Assembly: GCA_033297075.1 (NCBI GenBank) | Contig: MU858125.1 | Span: 106,573-170,572 of the forward strand | Length of the DNA stretch: 64,000 nucleotides | From: Rhypophila decipiens | Taxonomy: Eukaryota > Ascomycota > Sordariomycetes > Sordariales > Naviculisporaceae | Direction: 5' to 3' | Shown: piece by piece, positions 1-10,765 of the stretch | How positions within the stretch are numbered: position 1 is the stretch's first letter | Layout: each line of letters opens with the position of its first letter | Notes under the pieces: model-generated | Told to the model about the DNA's origin: nothing | The model's input: the letters and a program-made list of their open reading frames with translations, nothing else | Database searches by the model: none | Translations under genes and position numbers: made by a program

Positions 1-416
1 GCAAAGAGCTGGTCGTTGTTCAGGGTGAACTCGCAAAAGGTAAAGTTGACTTGGGAGTTTGGATCGGATGGGTTGAGCACTGATGGCTCGACCAAGGCTG
101 CACCACCTCCTGGACCGCCTGGGTTGAGGAGGAAGTTGAGCTGGTCGTCGGCGCTGAACCAGATGCGACCGCCGGCGATCTGCGGGATGGTCACGGTCAC
201 GGTGTTGTTCGGCGGACCCAGAGGAATCGCGCAGTCTTCCGCCATGGGCTGCAATATCACCCCGGTAGGTGGTGATTTTGGGTAGTACAAACTGTGGCCG
301 TCGGGTTTGAGAAAGACCCGGGCCATGTTGTTCTTGATGGCCAAGCCCGTGATGTAGGCAAACACATTTTGTGTAGTGGTTCTGTTGACCAGCTGGATTG
401 TCAACGAGTCAGGCAT
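1..416 (-). CDS. GH64 beta-1,3-glucanase, N-terminal part (cut by window edge)
   Basis: The minus strand is open from ATG 416 to the window edge, giving about 138 residues. It begins MPDSLTIQLVN and continues with NVFAYITGLAI, LKPDGHSLYYPKSPP, DCAIPLGPPNN, IPQIAGGRIWFS and ALVEPSVLNPSDPN. This order is typical of the N-terminal half of fungal glycoside hydrolase family 64 (thaumatin-like superfamily), which hydrolyses beta-1,3-glucan. The catalytic residues lie outside the window. No signal peptide is visible at this start, so secretion would need an upstream exon that I cannot see. The upstream neighbour is transcribed divergently. The family call is firm; exact substrate and localisation are inferred. 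Confidence 0.85.
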   Translation of the reverse strand, partial: MPDSLTIQLVNRTTTQNVFAYITGLAIKNNMARVFLKPDGHSLYYPKSPPTGVILQPMAEDCAIPLGPPNNTVTVTIPQIAGGRIWFSADDQLNFLLNPGGPGGGAALVEPSVLNPSDPNSQVNFTFCEFTLNNDQLF

Positions 417-1879
417 TGTGTGGCAAGTTGAGTATGATGTGACGGTATTCACGGTTCAGGGGTGAGGGTTCAGTGTTGTTTGTGGTTGAGTTTGTGGAGT
501 TGTCGAGTTGACTCAGTTGCTGCTTGCGGGAGTGTTTGCCCCTTTTGGCCTGGGGTTTTGTTGACAGCGGTTCGTGCCGAAACCTGATTTTGCGACACAA
601 GCATCGCGATGACGAAACCGCCTAACAGTGGCACCTCACATGGCAAAAGCATGCAGTACACGTGTAAATAGACAAATATATTCACACTTGTATGTTCAAG
701 AGCCAGCTTGCATCGTGAAAAAGGAAAAGAAGAAGAATAGGCAAGGAAACCACAAATTCTTGACAGGCAAAATGTGCAAACCATGCCGTTTTTAGCTTCC
801 GTGGCGTTGAGAACTTGAGAAGGATTGATCGGCAATTTCATGTCTTACATTATCCGATCCAGATCGCCGGGTACCCGGTGGTCCCAGTCCGGGATTTGTT
901 ACGCGTCTATAAAATTGCGAATAATGCCATTGTTTTGGTTACAGCACTTCGTCCCTGTGCGTCTTCAGTCCCAGGATTTTGGGAGTTTGCGGGCTGTGAT
1001 CGCTGTGGCTCCGCACCTGATAGGTACCATCGCCCGAAGACAGGATCAGTGGATCCTGACTCCAGAGATCAGATGAACGCAAATTCCCCAAAATCGGCGA
1101 TTCGAGGACGCAATTCCCGTCGCGGCGAAAGCCCTCGTATAATCGTTTCTCGGGCTTGTCATGGATCCCGAATATACGCAAAACCTGGAAAATTTGCGCA
1201 GTTCAACTGGAACTTTGTCTTTGTCATTCATCTGCCTCCTGCATTTCTGCTTCAATTTTGTCGCATTTTTGCGCGCCAATTCAACTTGCTCCATTCGCTC
1301 CCCACCACGGGACAGATCCGCGGGAACCAGATGGGGAGCTTCGATGGGCCGTTGGCCCGTGCACAGTACCGGTGTGTGGCAGCTCCACTCTCGATGAGCG
1401 CTGCCAACCGCTGCCAAATCCCGCCAGTCCAACTGCGATTGGCTCGTTCCCGGGCTGGCTCTTCACCACCACGACCACCAAAATGGCCGCTAAAGCACAG
1501 CGTAACACACCGCTGGGAATCATCTGTGCGCGCCGACCTGGGGATGGCCTGGAAAATACTCCGACAATAACGCAAGCCTTCCTTGGACGGGTTTAGCTGT
1601 GGCGCAATTTGACCACCTCCACGAGCGACAAGACCAGACCAACCGGAAACCTCCCAAGTATGACCTGCATGAGGTTTGGATGCCCTGGAATTCCCCATCA
1701 TCCAGTGGAGAGGCCAAGGTCGATCGCTGAAGCGGGCCAGACCCAGGGGACTGGAAAGCCGTAGCTTGCTCCATGTCATCTCTGTCAGGTCCCCGGTTTT
1801 CTTTCCCCTCTTCACGATTCTTTATTTACGTCTTCGCCAGCAACGCTGCCAACATGGCCGGCGAATAACAGCGACAACT
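417..1879. other. Intergenic region between divergent genes
   Basis: About 1.46 kb separates the start of the GH64 gene (minus) from the rhodopsin-like gene (plus), so both promoters must lie here. Open frames in this stretch overlap each other on both strands and show no recognisable protein pattern. I see no repeat or RNA gene. Confidence 0.5.
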
Positions 1880-3147
1880 ATGGTTTCGGTGGTAGATTTG
1901 GCAGCACGTGCTTTGTTGGAAGGCCCGCCGGACGACACCACGGTGAGGGAGCCGCCCATGATCACCATCTCCCCCCGAGCTGCTCATCTGGCCCAGGCTC
2001 ACCTCGGCATCACTGTCCCAGTACTCGCCCTCACCCTTGTCGCCTTCACCGCCAGAGTGCGCGTTCGAGTATTTCCATCATGGAGAGTTCGAGCAGATGA
2101 CTGGCTCATTGCCCTGGGCTTTGTATGTCTCCTTTCTTCCTAACCTAGCTCTGACACAGTCCGCCCGCGACCCCTCATTCTAACCTTCCATGCCAGGCCT
2201 CCGCCATCACCGACTGGGCCTTGTTAATGGTCGGCATGGTCATCACACCTGGCTCGATCCCCTCGGAGCACGCTCTTTACGCAACCAAGCTCTCGTACTT
2301 TGCAGTGGCGGTGTGGGGCCTTACCATGGTCACCGTCAAGACTTCCATCTGCCTCACTTTGCTCCGGATTCCTCAGGCTCACGTCATCACGATTTCGCTT
2401 TACCTCGTCATGGTCTGCCAGATCTTGTACTTTATCCTCAACACAATGTACACGTTTACCAAGTGTCGACCGCTGCGCGCCGCTTGGGCATCGACCGCGG
2501 CCGGTGGCAGGTGCGTTGACCCCAGCATCGATGTCATTGTATCCAACGTCGGCTCTGGGGTCAACATCACCACCGATCTTTTCCTGTCGCTCGCCCCCAT
2601 GTTCATCCTCTGGAACTTGCGGCGACCTCTGCGAGAACGTATCCTCGTCTGCATCTTGACTGGGATCGGCCTCATCGCAAGCCTGGCAACTATCAGGAAG
2701 ATGATGATTATGAAGGAATGGGGCCAGGGAGGCAATATTTGGGAGTTTGCCATGTCCATCAGCACCTGGACTGTCCTTGAGCAGTTTATGGGTATTCTGG
2801 CCGCCTGCAGCCCAAGCCTCAAGGGGCCAATCCAGAAGTTACTGGCCAGATATGGTGTCCTCCTGACGCGATACGACAACAACATCTCATTCATCACTAT
2901 TCCTCACCGAAACCCGTGCGGGCCCCATGGGTCGATATATGACCGACAGGCGGATGCAGAGGTTGGCGGCTACCCCGGGCTGATAAGAGGAGATGTCGAC
3001 GCAAATCAGATTCCTGATATGCCTGGAGCTGGAGAAATGAAGGGGGGCCTGACTTCGCCATCTCGATCGACACTCCAAGAGTCTGTCAATACGGTCATGA
3101 CACGCGGCGAGGTGTCGCAGGATATTAGCACTCTCGACAAAACTTGA
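1880..3147 (+). CDS. Fungal rhodopsin-like seven-helix integral membrane protein
   Basis: Two exons, 1880-2122 and 2197-3147, give about 397 residues. The 74-nt intron has donor GTATGT, a TCTAAC branch and a CAG acceptor, and it restores the frame between ALGF and ASAITDW. Seven hydrophobic stretches occupy roughly residues 40-300. Typical features of the fungal rhodopsin-like family (PF20684) are RADDWL after helix 1, TVKTSICLTLLRI, a YFILNTMYTFTKCRPLRAAW-type loop with Cys, and the C-terminal WTVLEQFMGILAACSPSLKG motif. The roughly 100-residue tail is hydrophilic. Members sit in the plasma membrane; their ligands are generally unknown. The start was chosen for its A at -3 and because the hydrophobic domain begins soon after. 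Confidence 0.85.
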
Positions 3148-3418
3148 AAGCTTTGCTTGTCCGGTATCAATGTTGTTTTTAGGTTCCCTCGGGCATTTGC
3201 TGGAGATACAGGCTCTGTTTCAGCGGACCTGTTGTGGCACGATACCACTCGTCTAGACACGTGAGGAGTCTTCCTGCTGGGGATCCTGCGGCACGACCCG
3301 ACCTTCCCCGCAGCAAACCTCACCCACAATTGGCTGCCAGGATTCTTCCACTCTGTCTCGAAACAACCTCCATACCAGCTTGTCGACTCGGTCATTCGTC
3401 TTCTGGCTCCTCGTCAAA

Positions 3419-4708
3419 ATGCGTCTCATCAACACGGGGACCCTCACCATGGAGGAGTTCAACGACGCTTCCCATATCCCACCCTACGCCATCTTGTCAC
3501 ACACCTGGGGGACGGAGGAAATCTCATACGAGGCTATGATGGGCAGTGTGGGTGGCCAAACAGCCCTCGTCAACAAGCAAGGATATAAAAAGATTGCAAG
3601 TTTCTGCTCGCTGGCCAGGGTTCGCAACCTACAGTACGGCTGGGTCGACACGTGTTGCATCGACAAGAGAAGCAGTGCCGAGCTGTCGGAGGCCATAAAT
3701 TCCATGTACCGCTACTATTCGGAGGCTTTCATATGCCTCATACATCTGGCAGATGTTGCGATCGATCCCGCTGCCGAGGACAAACGTCAAGTGCTGGAGG
3801 CTGTGCGTCAGAGTCGTTGGCTATCGCGTGGTTGGACACTGCAAGAGCTCGTCGCCCCCTTCAAGCGCGAGTTTTATGACACAAACTGGAAACGCATCAA
3901 TATTCCAGGCCAGGAGTATCAGAGCGAGCTGCTTGGTGTTATGTCAGAAGCGACCGGTATCCCCTTGCCAGTTCTGGACATGACCAAGCCGCACCGGGAA
4001 TACTGTGTCGCCCAGCGCATGTCGTGGGCCTCGAAGCGACAGACGACGCGTGAGGAGGACATGGCATACTGCCTGATGGGTCTTTTCGATGTGAACATGC
4101 CCGTTATCTACGGCGAGGGGGGGACGAAGGCGTTCAAGCGGCTACAGAGCGAGATCATGCAGTCGTCGTTTGACCAAACCTTGTTCGCATGGAGAGGAAA
4201 ATACAACGACAGCGGTCTCCTGGCTAACTCGCCGTCTGATTTTGCCGACACGCCTTCGCTTTCCTTGTGGCGACCGAGGTATCTTGCACCGTATCACATG
4301 ACCAATGTTGGTCTGTCGCTTCAAGTCCTAGATGTCACCGAGGATGCTGATCCCGACAGGATGAGGGAGTTGGCTGCCATGGGGCTGATGCCACCGATTG
4401 AAGATGCGAGGATCCTATTGGCAGTGATTCAGTGTAATATCCATATTAACGGAGAAGAAGATGAGCCAGGAGGCCTTGGGATATGTTTAGAAATGGTAGA
4501 TGCTAGTTTTCGCTCGATTAGCGGCACGCCGGTTTGGGGGTATCGCAGAATATGGTGTGACCACTTCTCGACCGTTCCGGCCAAGTTTCTGTCTGAAGCA
4601 CCTTTCAAGGACGTGCTTGTACTAGAGGATACACATGACCAGTTGCTGAGATCTGTGACGGGGAAGTCAACCATACGGCTGCAGGGATATCATACCAGGA
4701 TGACGTGA
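3419..4708 (+). CDS. HET-domain (heterokaryon incompatibility) protein
   Basis: A single exon of 429 residues beginning MRLINTGTL, the usual start of this family; the frame is open further upstream but has no ATG there. All blocks of the HET domain are present: PPYAILSHTWG (residues 21-31), YGWVDTCCIDKRSSAELSEA, SRWLSRGWTLQELVAP and FYDTNW, followed by the common downstream block MSWASKRQTTREEDMAYCLM, GLFDVNMPVIYGEG and KAFKRLQSEIM. HET proteins act in non-self recognition and can trigger cell death when hyphae fuse. There is no NACHT or STAND partner domain and the protein is short, so it is a HET-only type. No partner gene is next to it. Which incompatibility system, if any, it serves cannot be told. 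Confidence 0.93.
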   Translation: MRLINTGTLTMEEFNDASHIPPYAILSHTWGTEEISYEAMMGSVGGQTALVNKQGYKKIASFCSLARVRNLQYGWVDTCCIDKRSSAELSEAINSMYRYYSEAFICLIHLADVAIDPAAEDKRQVLEAVRQSRWLSRGWTLQELVAPFKREFYDTNWKRINIPGQEYQSELLGVMSEATGIPLPVLDMTKPHREYCVAQRMSWASKRQTTREEDMAYCLMGLFDVNMPVIYGEGGTKAFKRLQSEIMQSSFDQTLFAWRGKYNDSGLLANSPSDFADTPSLSLWRPRYLAPYHMTNVGLSLQVLDVTEDADPDRMRELAAMGLMPPIEDARILLAVIQCNIHINGEEDEPGGLGICLEMVDASFRSISGTPVWGYRRIWCDHFSTVPAKFLSEAPFKDVLVLEDTHDQLLRSVTGKSTIRLQGYHTRMT

Positions 4709-4773
4709 TATAGTCATGGGATGTTTGAAACCAAAGAAGGAGAAGAAAAGGGAAACTTAACAATATCAAGAAG

Positions 4774-4792
4774 AAAAAAAGAATAGACAAAA
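4774..4792 (-). terminator. Pol III terminator for tRNA-Gly
   Basis: Downstream of the tRNA on the minus strand there is first a T4 run (4792-4789) and then a T7 run (4780-4774). These are the expected kind of RNA polymerase III stop signal. Confidence 0.5.
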
Positions 4793-4830
4793 GGAAACAC
4801 ACTCTGAGGATTAAAGCTTCTTCCGTTTCA

Positions 4831-4901
4831 TGCGTCAGCCGCGAATCGAACGCGGGGCCCATCGATGGCAACGATGGATTTTACCACTAAACCACTGACG
4901 C
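4831..4901 (-). tRNA. tRNA-Gly(GCC)
   Basis: The 71-nt minus-strand sequence folds as a complete cloverleaf. The acceptor stem is GCGTCAG/CTGACGC with discriminator A. The D-loop contains TAGTGGTAAAA. The anticodon stem CATCG/CGATG encloses the loop TTGCCAT, so the anticodon is GCC. The T-arm contains GTTCGATTC. There is no intron. Confidence 0.95.
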
Positions 4902-5267
4902 TGTGGAGATGAGAGATGGTTGATGAATTGGCGAGTGGATCGTTTGGTTTTTGGACAGGTCTAACGATCTGTGGGGCAGAAGGCGTACCTATGTCTTCAC
5001 GAGTCATGATTTTATCAAATCGAACATATCACATACCACTGGGAAGATGAACCGGTGGTTTTTTATTTGAAATGGCTGACATTCATCCTTTAAGACATCT
5101 CTAAACACCTTCCGAATCACACAGAAAGCACTGGTCTCAAGGGTATATCACCACTTAAGGCCGCTCCTCTCCGTCTTCCACGCTTGTCGTAGCCAACCGA
5201 CCCTGCTCATTGACTACATGACCCTAAATCAACACAGATATTCCTGAAACCGGTATCAACCAAGTAC

Positions 5268-6878
5268 CTACCAACCATGTCCGCCCCCGTGTCCCGCGTA
5301 ATAACCCCCCGGCATACCACCATCGTCTCCATGTCTCACCGCCTGCTCCTGAGGCTGCTGTACAGCTCTCATTTGTTGCTGCTGCTGCGCCTGCTGTGGT
5401 CCCGAGCCAGCACCACTGGGAACAGCAGCAGGTTTATTCCCTCCACCCCAAATCCACCCAGAAACAGTACTCGCCACGCCCGCAGCAATAGGCGTGAGCT
5501 TGGTAGCAGCTGCGCTCGCGACGTTACTCGCAGTAGATAGTGCACTTCTCGCGCTCGACGGACTCGCACCAGCTGCTGTGCCCTGCTGCTGAGGTGGTGT
5601 AGGCGGAGAAGCTGCGTGGTGTTGCGCCGGCGGAACCATGGCGTTGATCACAGACAATCTTGTCAAGACTCTCCTGTCTGCGCCTTTTCCAGGATGAGCT
5701 CGTGGTCCGTAGCTCGGTGCTGGTACTGTTATGATTCTCCGTCCTCCGCCAGCTCGTGTTGGACTACTTGCCCCTGAAGATGAAGACGAAGCAGTAAAGG
5801 TAAACGAGGACGCTGACGACCCAATTGAAAAACTTGCTCCTGAGCCTTTGCCCTTATTCTTCGTATTCTTGCCTTTACCACCTCTTAAAGCAGCAGCTTC
5901 CAGGTCTTCCCCCAAAAGACTGACAGAATAGGCATGAGCGGGTGTAGGGGAAAACAAAGGCAGCTCAAACGCGCTCTCCATCCTCTCCACGATAAAAACC
6001 AGAAAGGATGTGCACAAGAATCCACTTGTTGAAATGAATAAATCCAATTTGAGGATTGTCCTCCCGCCGTGGAGGATACCCATGCTTATTGCTGGTAGCG
6101 CACTCAGCCACAAAAGAAACGCCGCCCGGATGGTAAGCACGGCTTGAGATTCGAGGGGGTGTTCGAATCCGACTGTGCTGGTGCTGCTGGCGTATATGGT
6201 ATTTCCAAGGCGGGAGGCGCGGATGTGGAGGGTTGTGTAGAATAGGGATGTTAGGGACTATTTACATCTGGATTAGCTCTTGGATAGTAATGTTAAGGAA
6301 AGGGAAGAAAGGAACAGGGGCCGGCCAGACCGTGATGAAAATGGAAGGAAAGAAATTGATAGAAAAGGAAGCAAAAAAGGCAAGAGTGACAATCAGAGAA
6401 AGAAACTTACACCAAAAGCAACGAACCCCTGAGAAATCCACTGCCCAGTCAAGCCCTTGACCTCTCCAATTCCCGCAAAGAGAAACCCCGAGAGGACACA
6501 CCCTCCACATGACGCCATGAACAAGATTGCTAGAACCGCCAGGCAGAATTTTGTCCATTTGCGTCTTGATGTTATATAGCTTCTGGTCATAGAGCCACCA
6601 TCATGGTCTCCCTCTTTTTCTTCTCCTCCTATATGTGAAGCTGGTGAGCCTGGTGGTGAATCGAGTACGAAATAACCATGCTCGGGTTCTGGAGAACGGC
6701 CGCCTCGAAGAAAAGACTCGACATCTTCTTCCCGGTCTCGTCTTGCGGGAGGTGGAGTATATTTGCGGAGTTTATTCTCCGGATGGTATTCAAGAGGTGT
6801 GCCGACGAGGGTCGGAGCTGAAGATATTGAGGTCGGGGAGGTGGATAGCGGTGGTCGAGGTCCCATGGGGCGGCCCAT
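5268..6878 (-). CDS. Fungal four-helix integral membrane protein, unknown function
   Basis: Two exons, 6878-6411 and 6257-5268, joined by a 153-nt intron (donor GTAAGT, acceptor ATAG) that restores the frame at VAFG/SLTSLFYTTL; about 485 residues. A proline- and charge-rich N-terminal region (about 110 residues) is followed by four membrane segments: around KFCLAVLAILFMASC, GFVAFGSLTSLFYTT, LTIRAAFLLWLSALPAIS and FISTSGFLCTSFLVFIV. The C-terminal 200 residues are low complexity: Lys/Gly-rich, Ser-rich, then Gln-rich, ending in Gly/His. The spacing of the helices resembles MARVEL-like fungal membrane proteins, but I cannot assign a family. The exact start is uncertain because the N-terminus is low complexity. 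Confidence 0.7.
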
Positions 6879-7855
6879 CTCTTTTGAACTGCCTGCCCTT
6901 TCCTCCTTTGTAAAGTTCCCGGTTGGGGTGATGAGATTATATGGCCCAACTGTGAGTTGAGTTTGTTGCGCCGATGACCTCGTTTGTTTTCGAGTGGAGT
7001 AACTAAGAGAGAAGGACGATGCTATAAAGCCTTCTAGCCAGTATGAGAGGTCAAAGGGTTATGACGGAGGGAACAGATAATCGAGACGGGCAAGAACGAG
7101 AGGCAGAGTAGATAAAACAGCTGGGAAATATCCAAGTACGTAAAAACGAGCGTGAGAGGAATGAGTGAATGGCAAAGCAAGCAAGTCGTCATGTTACGTA
7201 CGATCTCCAACTCAACAAACTCGAATTTACATACAAAAAAGGGCTGCCAAAATTTCAAGACCAATGAGTGAGTGAATGGAGAGCAGCTGGTCATATACAC
7301 GCCTTGACAATCCCTCCCTCGTCACATCCAAGCCATACAACCCAGTCCATGGTGGCCGGGAGCAGAAGAAAGGAACCAGAGTATATATGAAAAAGATAAA
7401 TCCACCGGATCAAGGTGATCTTCATTCTTGACCATGGCGAACAATACTATCAGCAGGATTATGTGAGGTTGGGAATTGTCTAATGGGATGCAGTCGTTGT
7501 CCCGTCACACTGACTTGGAATGTGAAATGGTCTCGGGAATGTTGCTCGCTTGAAACGGTGGCGGGTGTCACGCACCGCGAACCGTTAAAGACGCGTGACG
7601 GCATTGATACACGTGTAAAGTGGTCTTATAAAAAAGGGAATATTTCCAATTCATTAGGCTTCGTAAAAAGTACTTGTGTAAAAAATGATGATACTTCGTA
7701 TGTGGTAAGGGACATGGAATGAAGCCACGACAAGACAAACTCGAGAAAATTTGCACTCCAAGCAAACATCGCGCGCTTGCTTTTTGCCAAAGCAGAAGGA
7801 AACTGTCGAATGCGACCATGAGTTCTTAACCGCATGTCAGTCCGACAGCACCCAA
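6879..7855. other. Intergenic region
   Basis: About 1 kb between two minus-strand genes. It holds the promoter of the membrane-protein gene and the 3' region of the AdoMet decarboxylase gene. The open frames are short and unconvincing, and no repeat is seen. Confidence 0.45.
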
Positions 7856-9382
7856 TCAGTCCTCCTCGCCGACCCTGGCGCCTCCGTCACCAACCCACCC
7901 CTCACGCACGTAGAACCTAAACACAAGATCATAGTCCTCGAAATCGTGCACAACGCGGTCGATACGGCGATATCCATCAATGCGCTCCATCTTTTGCTTG
8001 ATGGCAGCTCCCCAACTGCGACGCGGATCATCATCGTTCTTGACACGGCTTGCCAGCTTGCCCTTGGCCTCAAAGAGCGTGACGCTGAACCTGCCCGGCT
8101 TGAAGATATTCACCACCTGCTCAATGACATCCGCCGTCTCGCGTCCCTTTTGTCCGCCCGGAACGTTGGTCTCGAACGAGGCGAACGAGCAGTTGGGCTC
8201 CGGAGTAACATGGACGGTAAAGTAGTGCGCAGCCTTAGTGGCACCGCTCTCGTCCGTCTCGGGAGGCGCCGGAATGACTCCGTTGGCGGAAAAGCCGCAG
8301 GGGGCAAACAAATAAGCGTCAATGCGCGCGTCGGGGTACACCGAGGTCGGGTACACATCAGACAGGCCGCAGGTATCCGAGACGACGGTGCCAAGAGCGT
8401 GGCCTTCGGTGGTGACGCCTTCAGCGACGAGGTCGGTGGCGACTGTGAGCTCCGTCTCCGCCGAGTTGTTGAACACGTCGAAAGCCGAGTCGGCCTCGGC
8501 ATCACCCTCCTTCTTGGGCTCCTTTGCCTGCGCAGCCAGCCGTTCACTAGCGACCGCACTCGCTTGTGCCAGGTAGAACTGCTTGGCATTCTCGGGGTCC
8601 AGGTCCGTCATCAGAATTTCCAAAGTCTCATCGGCGTTTTCCTCATTGGCCGTGAAATAGGGCGCCACGATTCCAGTGGGAATCTTGGACGAAGAACGCG
8701 TGGGGCTGCTACCATTGCTGGAATCGGGGGTCCGGGGCGGCGTCAGGGTGCTGTCGGGCGACGTGATATACAGGTACCAGTGGTCGCCGTTCATCTTGCC
8801 CACCATATAGGCGCTGCCATTCTCAAACATGTCGTCGAGATATTTGACCTCTTGCTTCCAGCTCCGGTGAGGACCGCGCTGCTTGTCGGGAAACAGAAAG
8901 TTCTTGCGACTGTAGAACACGCGGTAAGGGGTCGCCGCGGCATGGACTTCGTCGATCGACTTGGCGTTGTGAAAGGGGAAGCCAGCGGCAGCAGCGATCT
9001 TAAGCATGCGGCGGAGACCGAGCAGCAGAGTAGTTGTTCCACAGGTCTTGAGGATAATCTTGTGCGCGAAGACAAACATGCTGGACTCGGAGAGAAGATA
9101 GGCGTCGACATGCTCCGACTTGACAATGGACAAGACCTTGCAGTTGACCAGGTCCAGCATGCCCTCCCATGTCTCGGGCTTCACGGCCTTGAGCCCATTC
9201 TCCTGGGCGGTCGGTGGGAGAGACTTGGCATTGGGGGCGAACCAGACTTCGAGGAGCTTCTCAGGACCCTCGAAGGCGTTGGTCGAATCTAGATCGGCAG
9301 CGACATCGTGATTGATGGTCAGATGCGGAGTACCTTCAGAAGGCGAGAACGTGTAGTCGGTGGGGACCTCAAGGTTGACCAT
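7856..9382 (-). CDS. spe2: S-adenosylmethionine decarboxylase proenzyme
   Basis: A single exon of 508 residues from ATG 9382 (MVNLEVPTDY). It makes decarboxylated AdoMet, the aminopropyl donor for spermidine and spermine synthesis. The self-cleavage motif YLLSESSMFV is present, with the processing bond at Glu99-Ser100 that yields the pyruvoyl group. The catalytic Cys motif LKTCGTTTLLLGL follows at about 114, the same spacing as in the human enzyme. The substrate-binding block CGFSANGV lies near the C-terminus. At about 508 residues it is longer than the animal enzyme (about 334), as is usual for filamentous fungi because of insertions. The codons just upstream of 9382 contain no ATG. The leader is unusual (see the uORF and hairpin). 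Confidence 0.95.
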   Translation of the reverse strand: MVNLEVPTDYTFSPSEGTPHLTINHDVAADLDSTNAFEGPEKLLEVWFAPNAKSLPPTAQENGLKAVKPETWEGMLDLVNCKVLSIVKSEHVDAYLLSESSMFVFAHKIILKTCGTTTLLLGLRRMLKIAAAAGFPFHNAKSIDEVHAAATPYRVFYSRKNFLFPDKQRGPHRSWKQEVKYLDDMFENGSAYMVGKMNGDHWYLYITSPDSTLTPPRTPDSSNGSSPTRSSSKIPTGIVAPYFTANEENADETLEILMTDLDPENAKQFYLAQASAVASERLAAQAKEPKKEGDAEADSAFDVFNNSAETELTVATDLVAEGVTTEGHALGTVVSDTCGLSDVYPTSVYPDARIDAYLFAPCGFSANGVIPAPPETDESGATKAAHYFTVHVTPEPNCSFASFETNVPGGQKGRETADVIEQVVNIFKPGRFSVTLFEAKGKLASRVKNDDDPRRSWGAAIKQKMERIDGYRRIDRVVHDFEDYDLVFRFYVREGWVGDGGARVGEED

Positions 9383-9450
9383 AGCTATCAAAAGTGTCGG
9401 GCTTGGCTGATCTGTCTCGGTGTGAGGCGTCCGCGGGACACTAGCTGCCG

Positions 9451-9480
9451 CTCAAACGAACCTTGCGGCGCTCGTTTGAG
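9451..9480 (-). promoter_or_regulatory. Perfect hairpin in the AdoMet decarboxylase leader
   Basis: CTCAAACGA (9451-9459) and TCGTTTGAG (9472-9480) form a perfect 9-bp inverted repeat around a 12-nt loop. It begins about 70 nt upstream of the start codon. On the mRNA it would be a stable stem in the 5' leader. A regulatory role is inference; polyamine enzymes are often controlled in translation. Confidence 0.45.
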
Positions 9481-9826
9481 AGAGTAGGCCCACAGGAATG
9501 TGGTCTCCTTTCGAATGCTGGCTATCCAGCTGCAATATGGGGAAAAGTTTGGCGAAACGTCTCACTCAGGTGGACGTTAGGGGGGTCGGGCGCGAATGGG
9601 GAGGAAGTTGAGCTTTGAGAACGGAATGTTGGGCTTTTCCTGGGATAGATCCGTGGTCGCAGCTAGAAAACCGATATCTCGAGAGGAGTATCGGACGGGT
9701 TTGCGTCGAGGGAATATTTCGCAGACAGTTGCTGTCGGTCGGTGTGGCGGGTGCTATCGAGGCCTAGTCAGACCGGTCAGTGGAAGCTCCAGATGGGTCA
9801 GACTGGGATTGCGCAAGGAGAAAAGC

Positions 9827-9874
9827 TCACTTTGCGGGCTTGGAGAGGAATCGCAGGAGATCGATTGGGCTCAT
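9827..9874 (-). promoter_or_regulatory. Candidate upstream ORF (15 codons) of the AdoMet decarboxylase gene
   Basis: This is the first ATG encountered upstream of the start codon on the minus strand. It reads MSPIDLLRFLSKPAK and a stop. Between it and the main ATG (9871 to 9383) there is no ATG in any frame, which favours it being a true uORF if transcription starts further upstream. In plants and mammals AdoMet decarboxylase is repressed by uORFs in response to polyamines. Whether this one is transcribed is unknown. Confidence 0.35.
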
Positions 9875-10765
9875 AGGACGGGGGAGGTGACCAACAACGG
9901 AGAAACGAGACCCAGATCAGTGCAAACAGACACTTCACGGGTAGAAGATAATGGGGTGATGCCCTTAGACAAATGTGCGCATCTCCAAACTCAGACAGGG
10001 AAGGTTGAGGAGCTTTTGTGAGATGCTTGCGCCGCGATGAGAGTTTGGGAAAACTGGGTAGAGTAATGGATATCAGTACTGATTGCTAGAAACTTTCGCA
10101 ACTTCTTCGCACAAGAAAACGCTGGGAGGCAAGTGAGAATTGGCTTGCAGTTTGAGTCGGTGAGTGGTTTTTAAATTTTTTGACATTGATAAGTGGGATA
10201 GAAGCATATCTAATGGCGGGGTGGTGGGTTTGCTCGTCAGCGGCCCCAGTCGGCCAAACAGAAGCTTGGGCCACGCCGCAACGGAAGCTCCACTGTTAGT
10301 ACCCCTAGAACCCTTCAAAGCAAGCCCTAACAGAGGGCCCGGATGCCATCGAGATCACAACACCAGCGTAGGATTGGGCGCGTTGCTATCCACCACTGCA
10401 GGAACATGGAAGACGCGGGATCACGAGCGAACATATCCGATGGGCCTTCAATTTTTAATCTGAACGGCAATCCATCGGCATGTGAAGCACTTCATGATAC
10501 GACCCGACAATCGTATTGTTTGCCGCAACGGGCCGCTTGACCTGGCGACGAGATGGAGGTTTGGCCCATGTTGCATGATGCCCGCCAGCAGAGATCGGAT
10601 CAAATTTTGATACACAATGCGATTGTGATTTCCACGTCATGCTCTGGATGTTGGTGAGTCTTGGACAGCCTGTCTTGGGTATCAACAAATCTAGGTGCCA
10701 TCTTTGGCTTTACCAAACGCTCAATCAACAAGCCAACCAACAAAGGCCTGGCAAGCGACTGCTGG
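9875..10765. other. Intergenic region
   Basis: This is promoter sequence of the AdoMet decarboxylase gene and the 3' flank of the CFD1 gene (both minus strand). No coding pattern or repeat is seen. Confidence 0.4.

Noticed and set aside
16..285. Plus-strand open frame at the window start
   Set aside because: Antisense to the GH64 gene, which shows clear family motifs.
3380..3418. Earlier in-frame start for the HET protein
   Set aside because: The codon at 3380 is TTG, not ATG. The family's usual MRLINT start is at 3419.
3419..4708. HET gene as a partner of the RRM-like array in an incompatibility locus
   Set aside because: It is about 18 kb from the nearest copy with conserved genes in between. 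Nothing in the sequence links them.
7751..9292. Plus-strand 513-codon open frame
   Set aside because: It is the antisense of the AdoMet decarboxylase gene, whose motifs are unmistakable on the minus strand.
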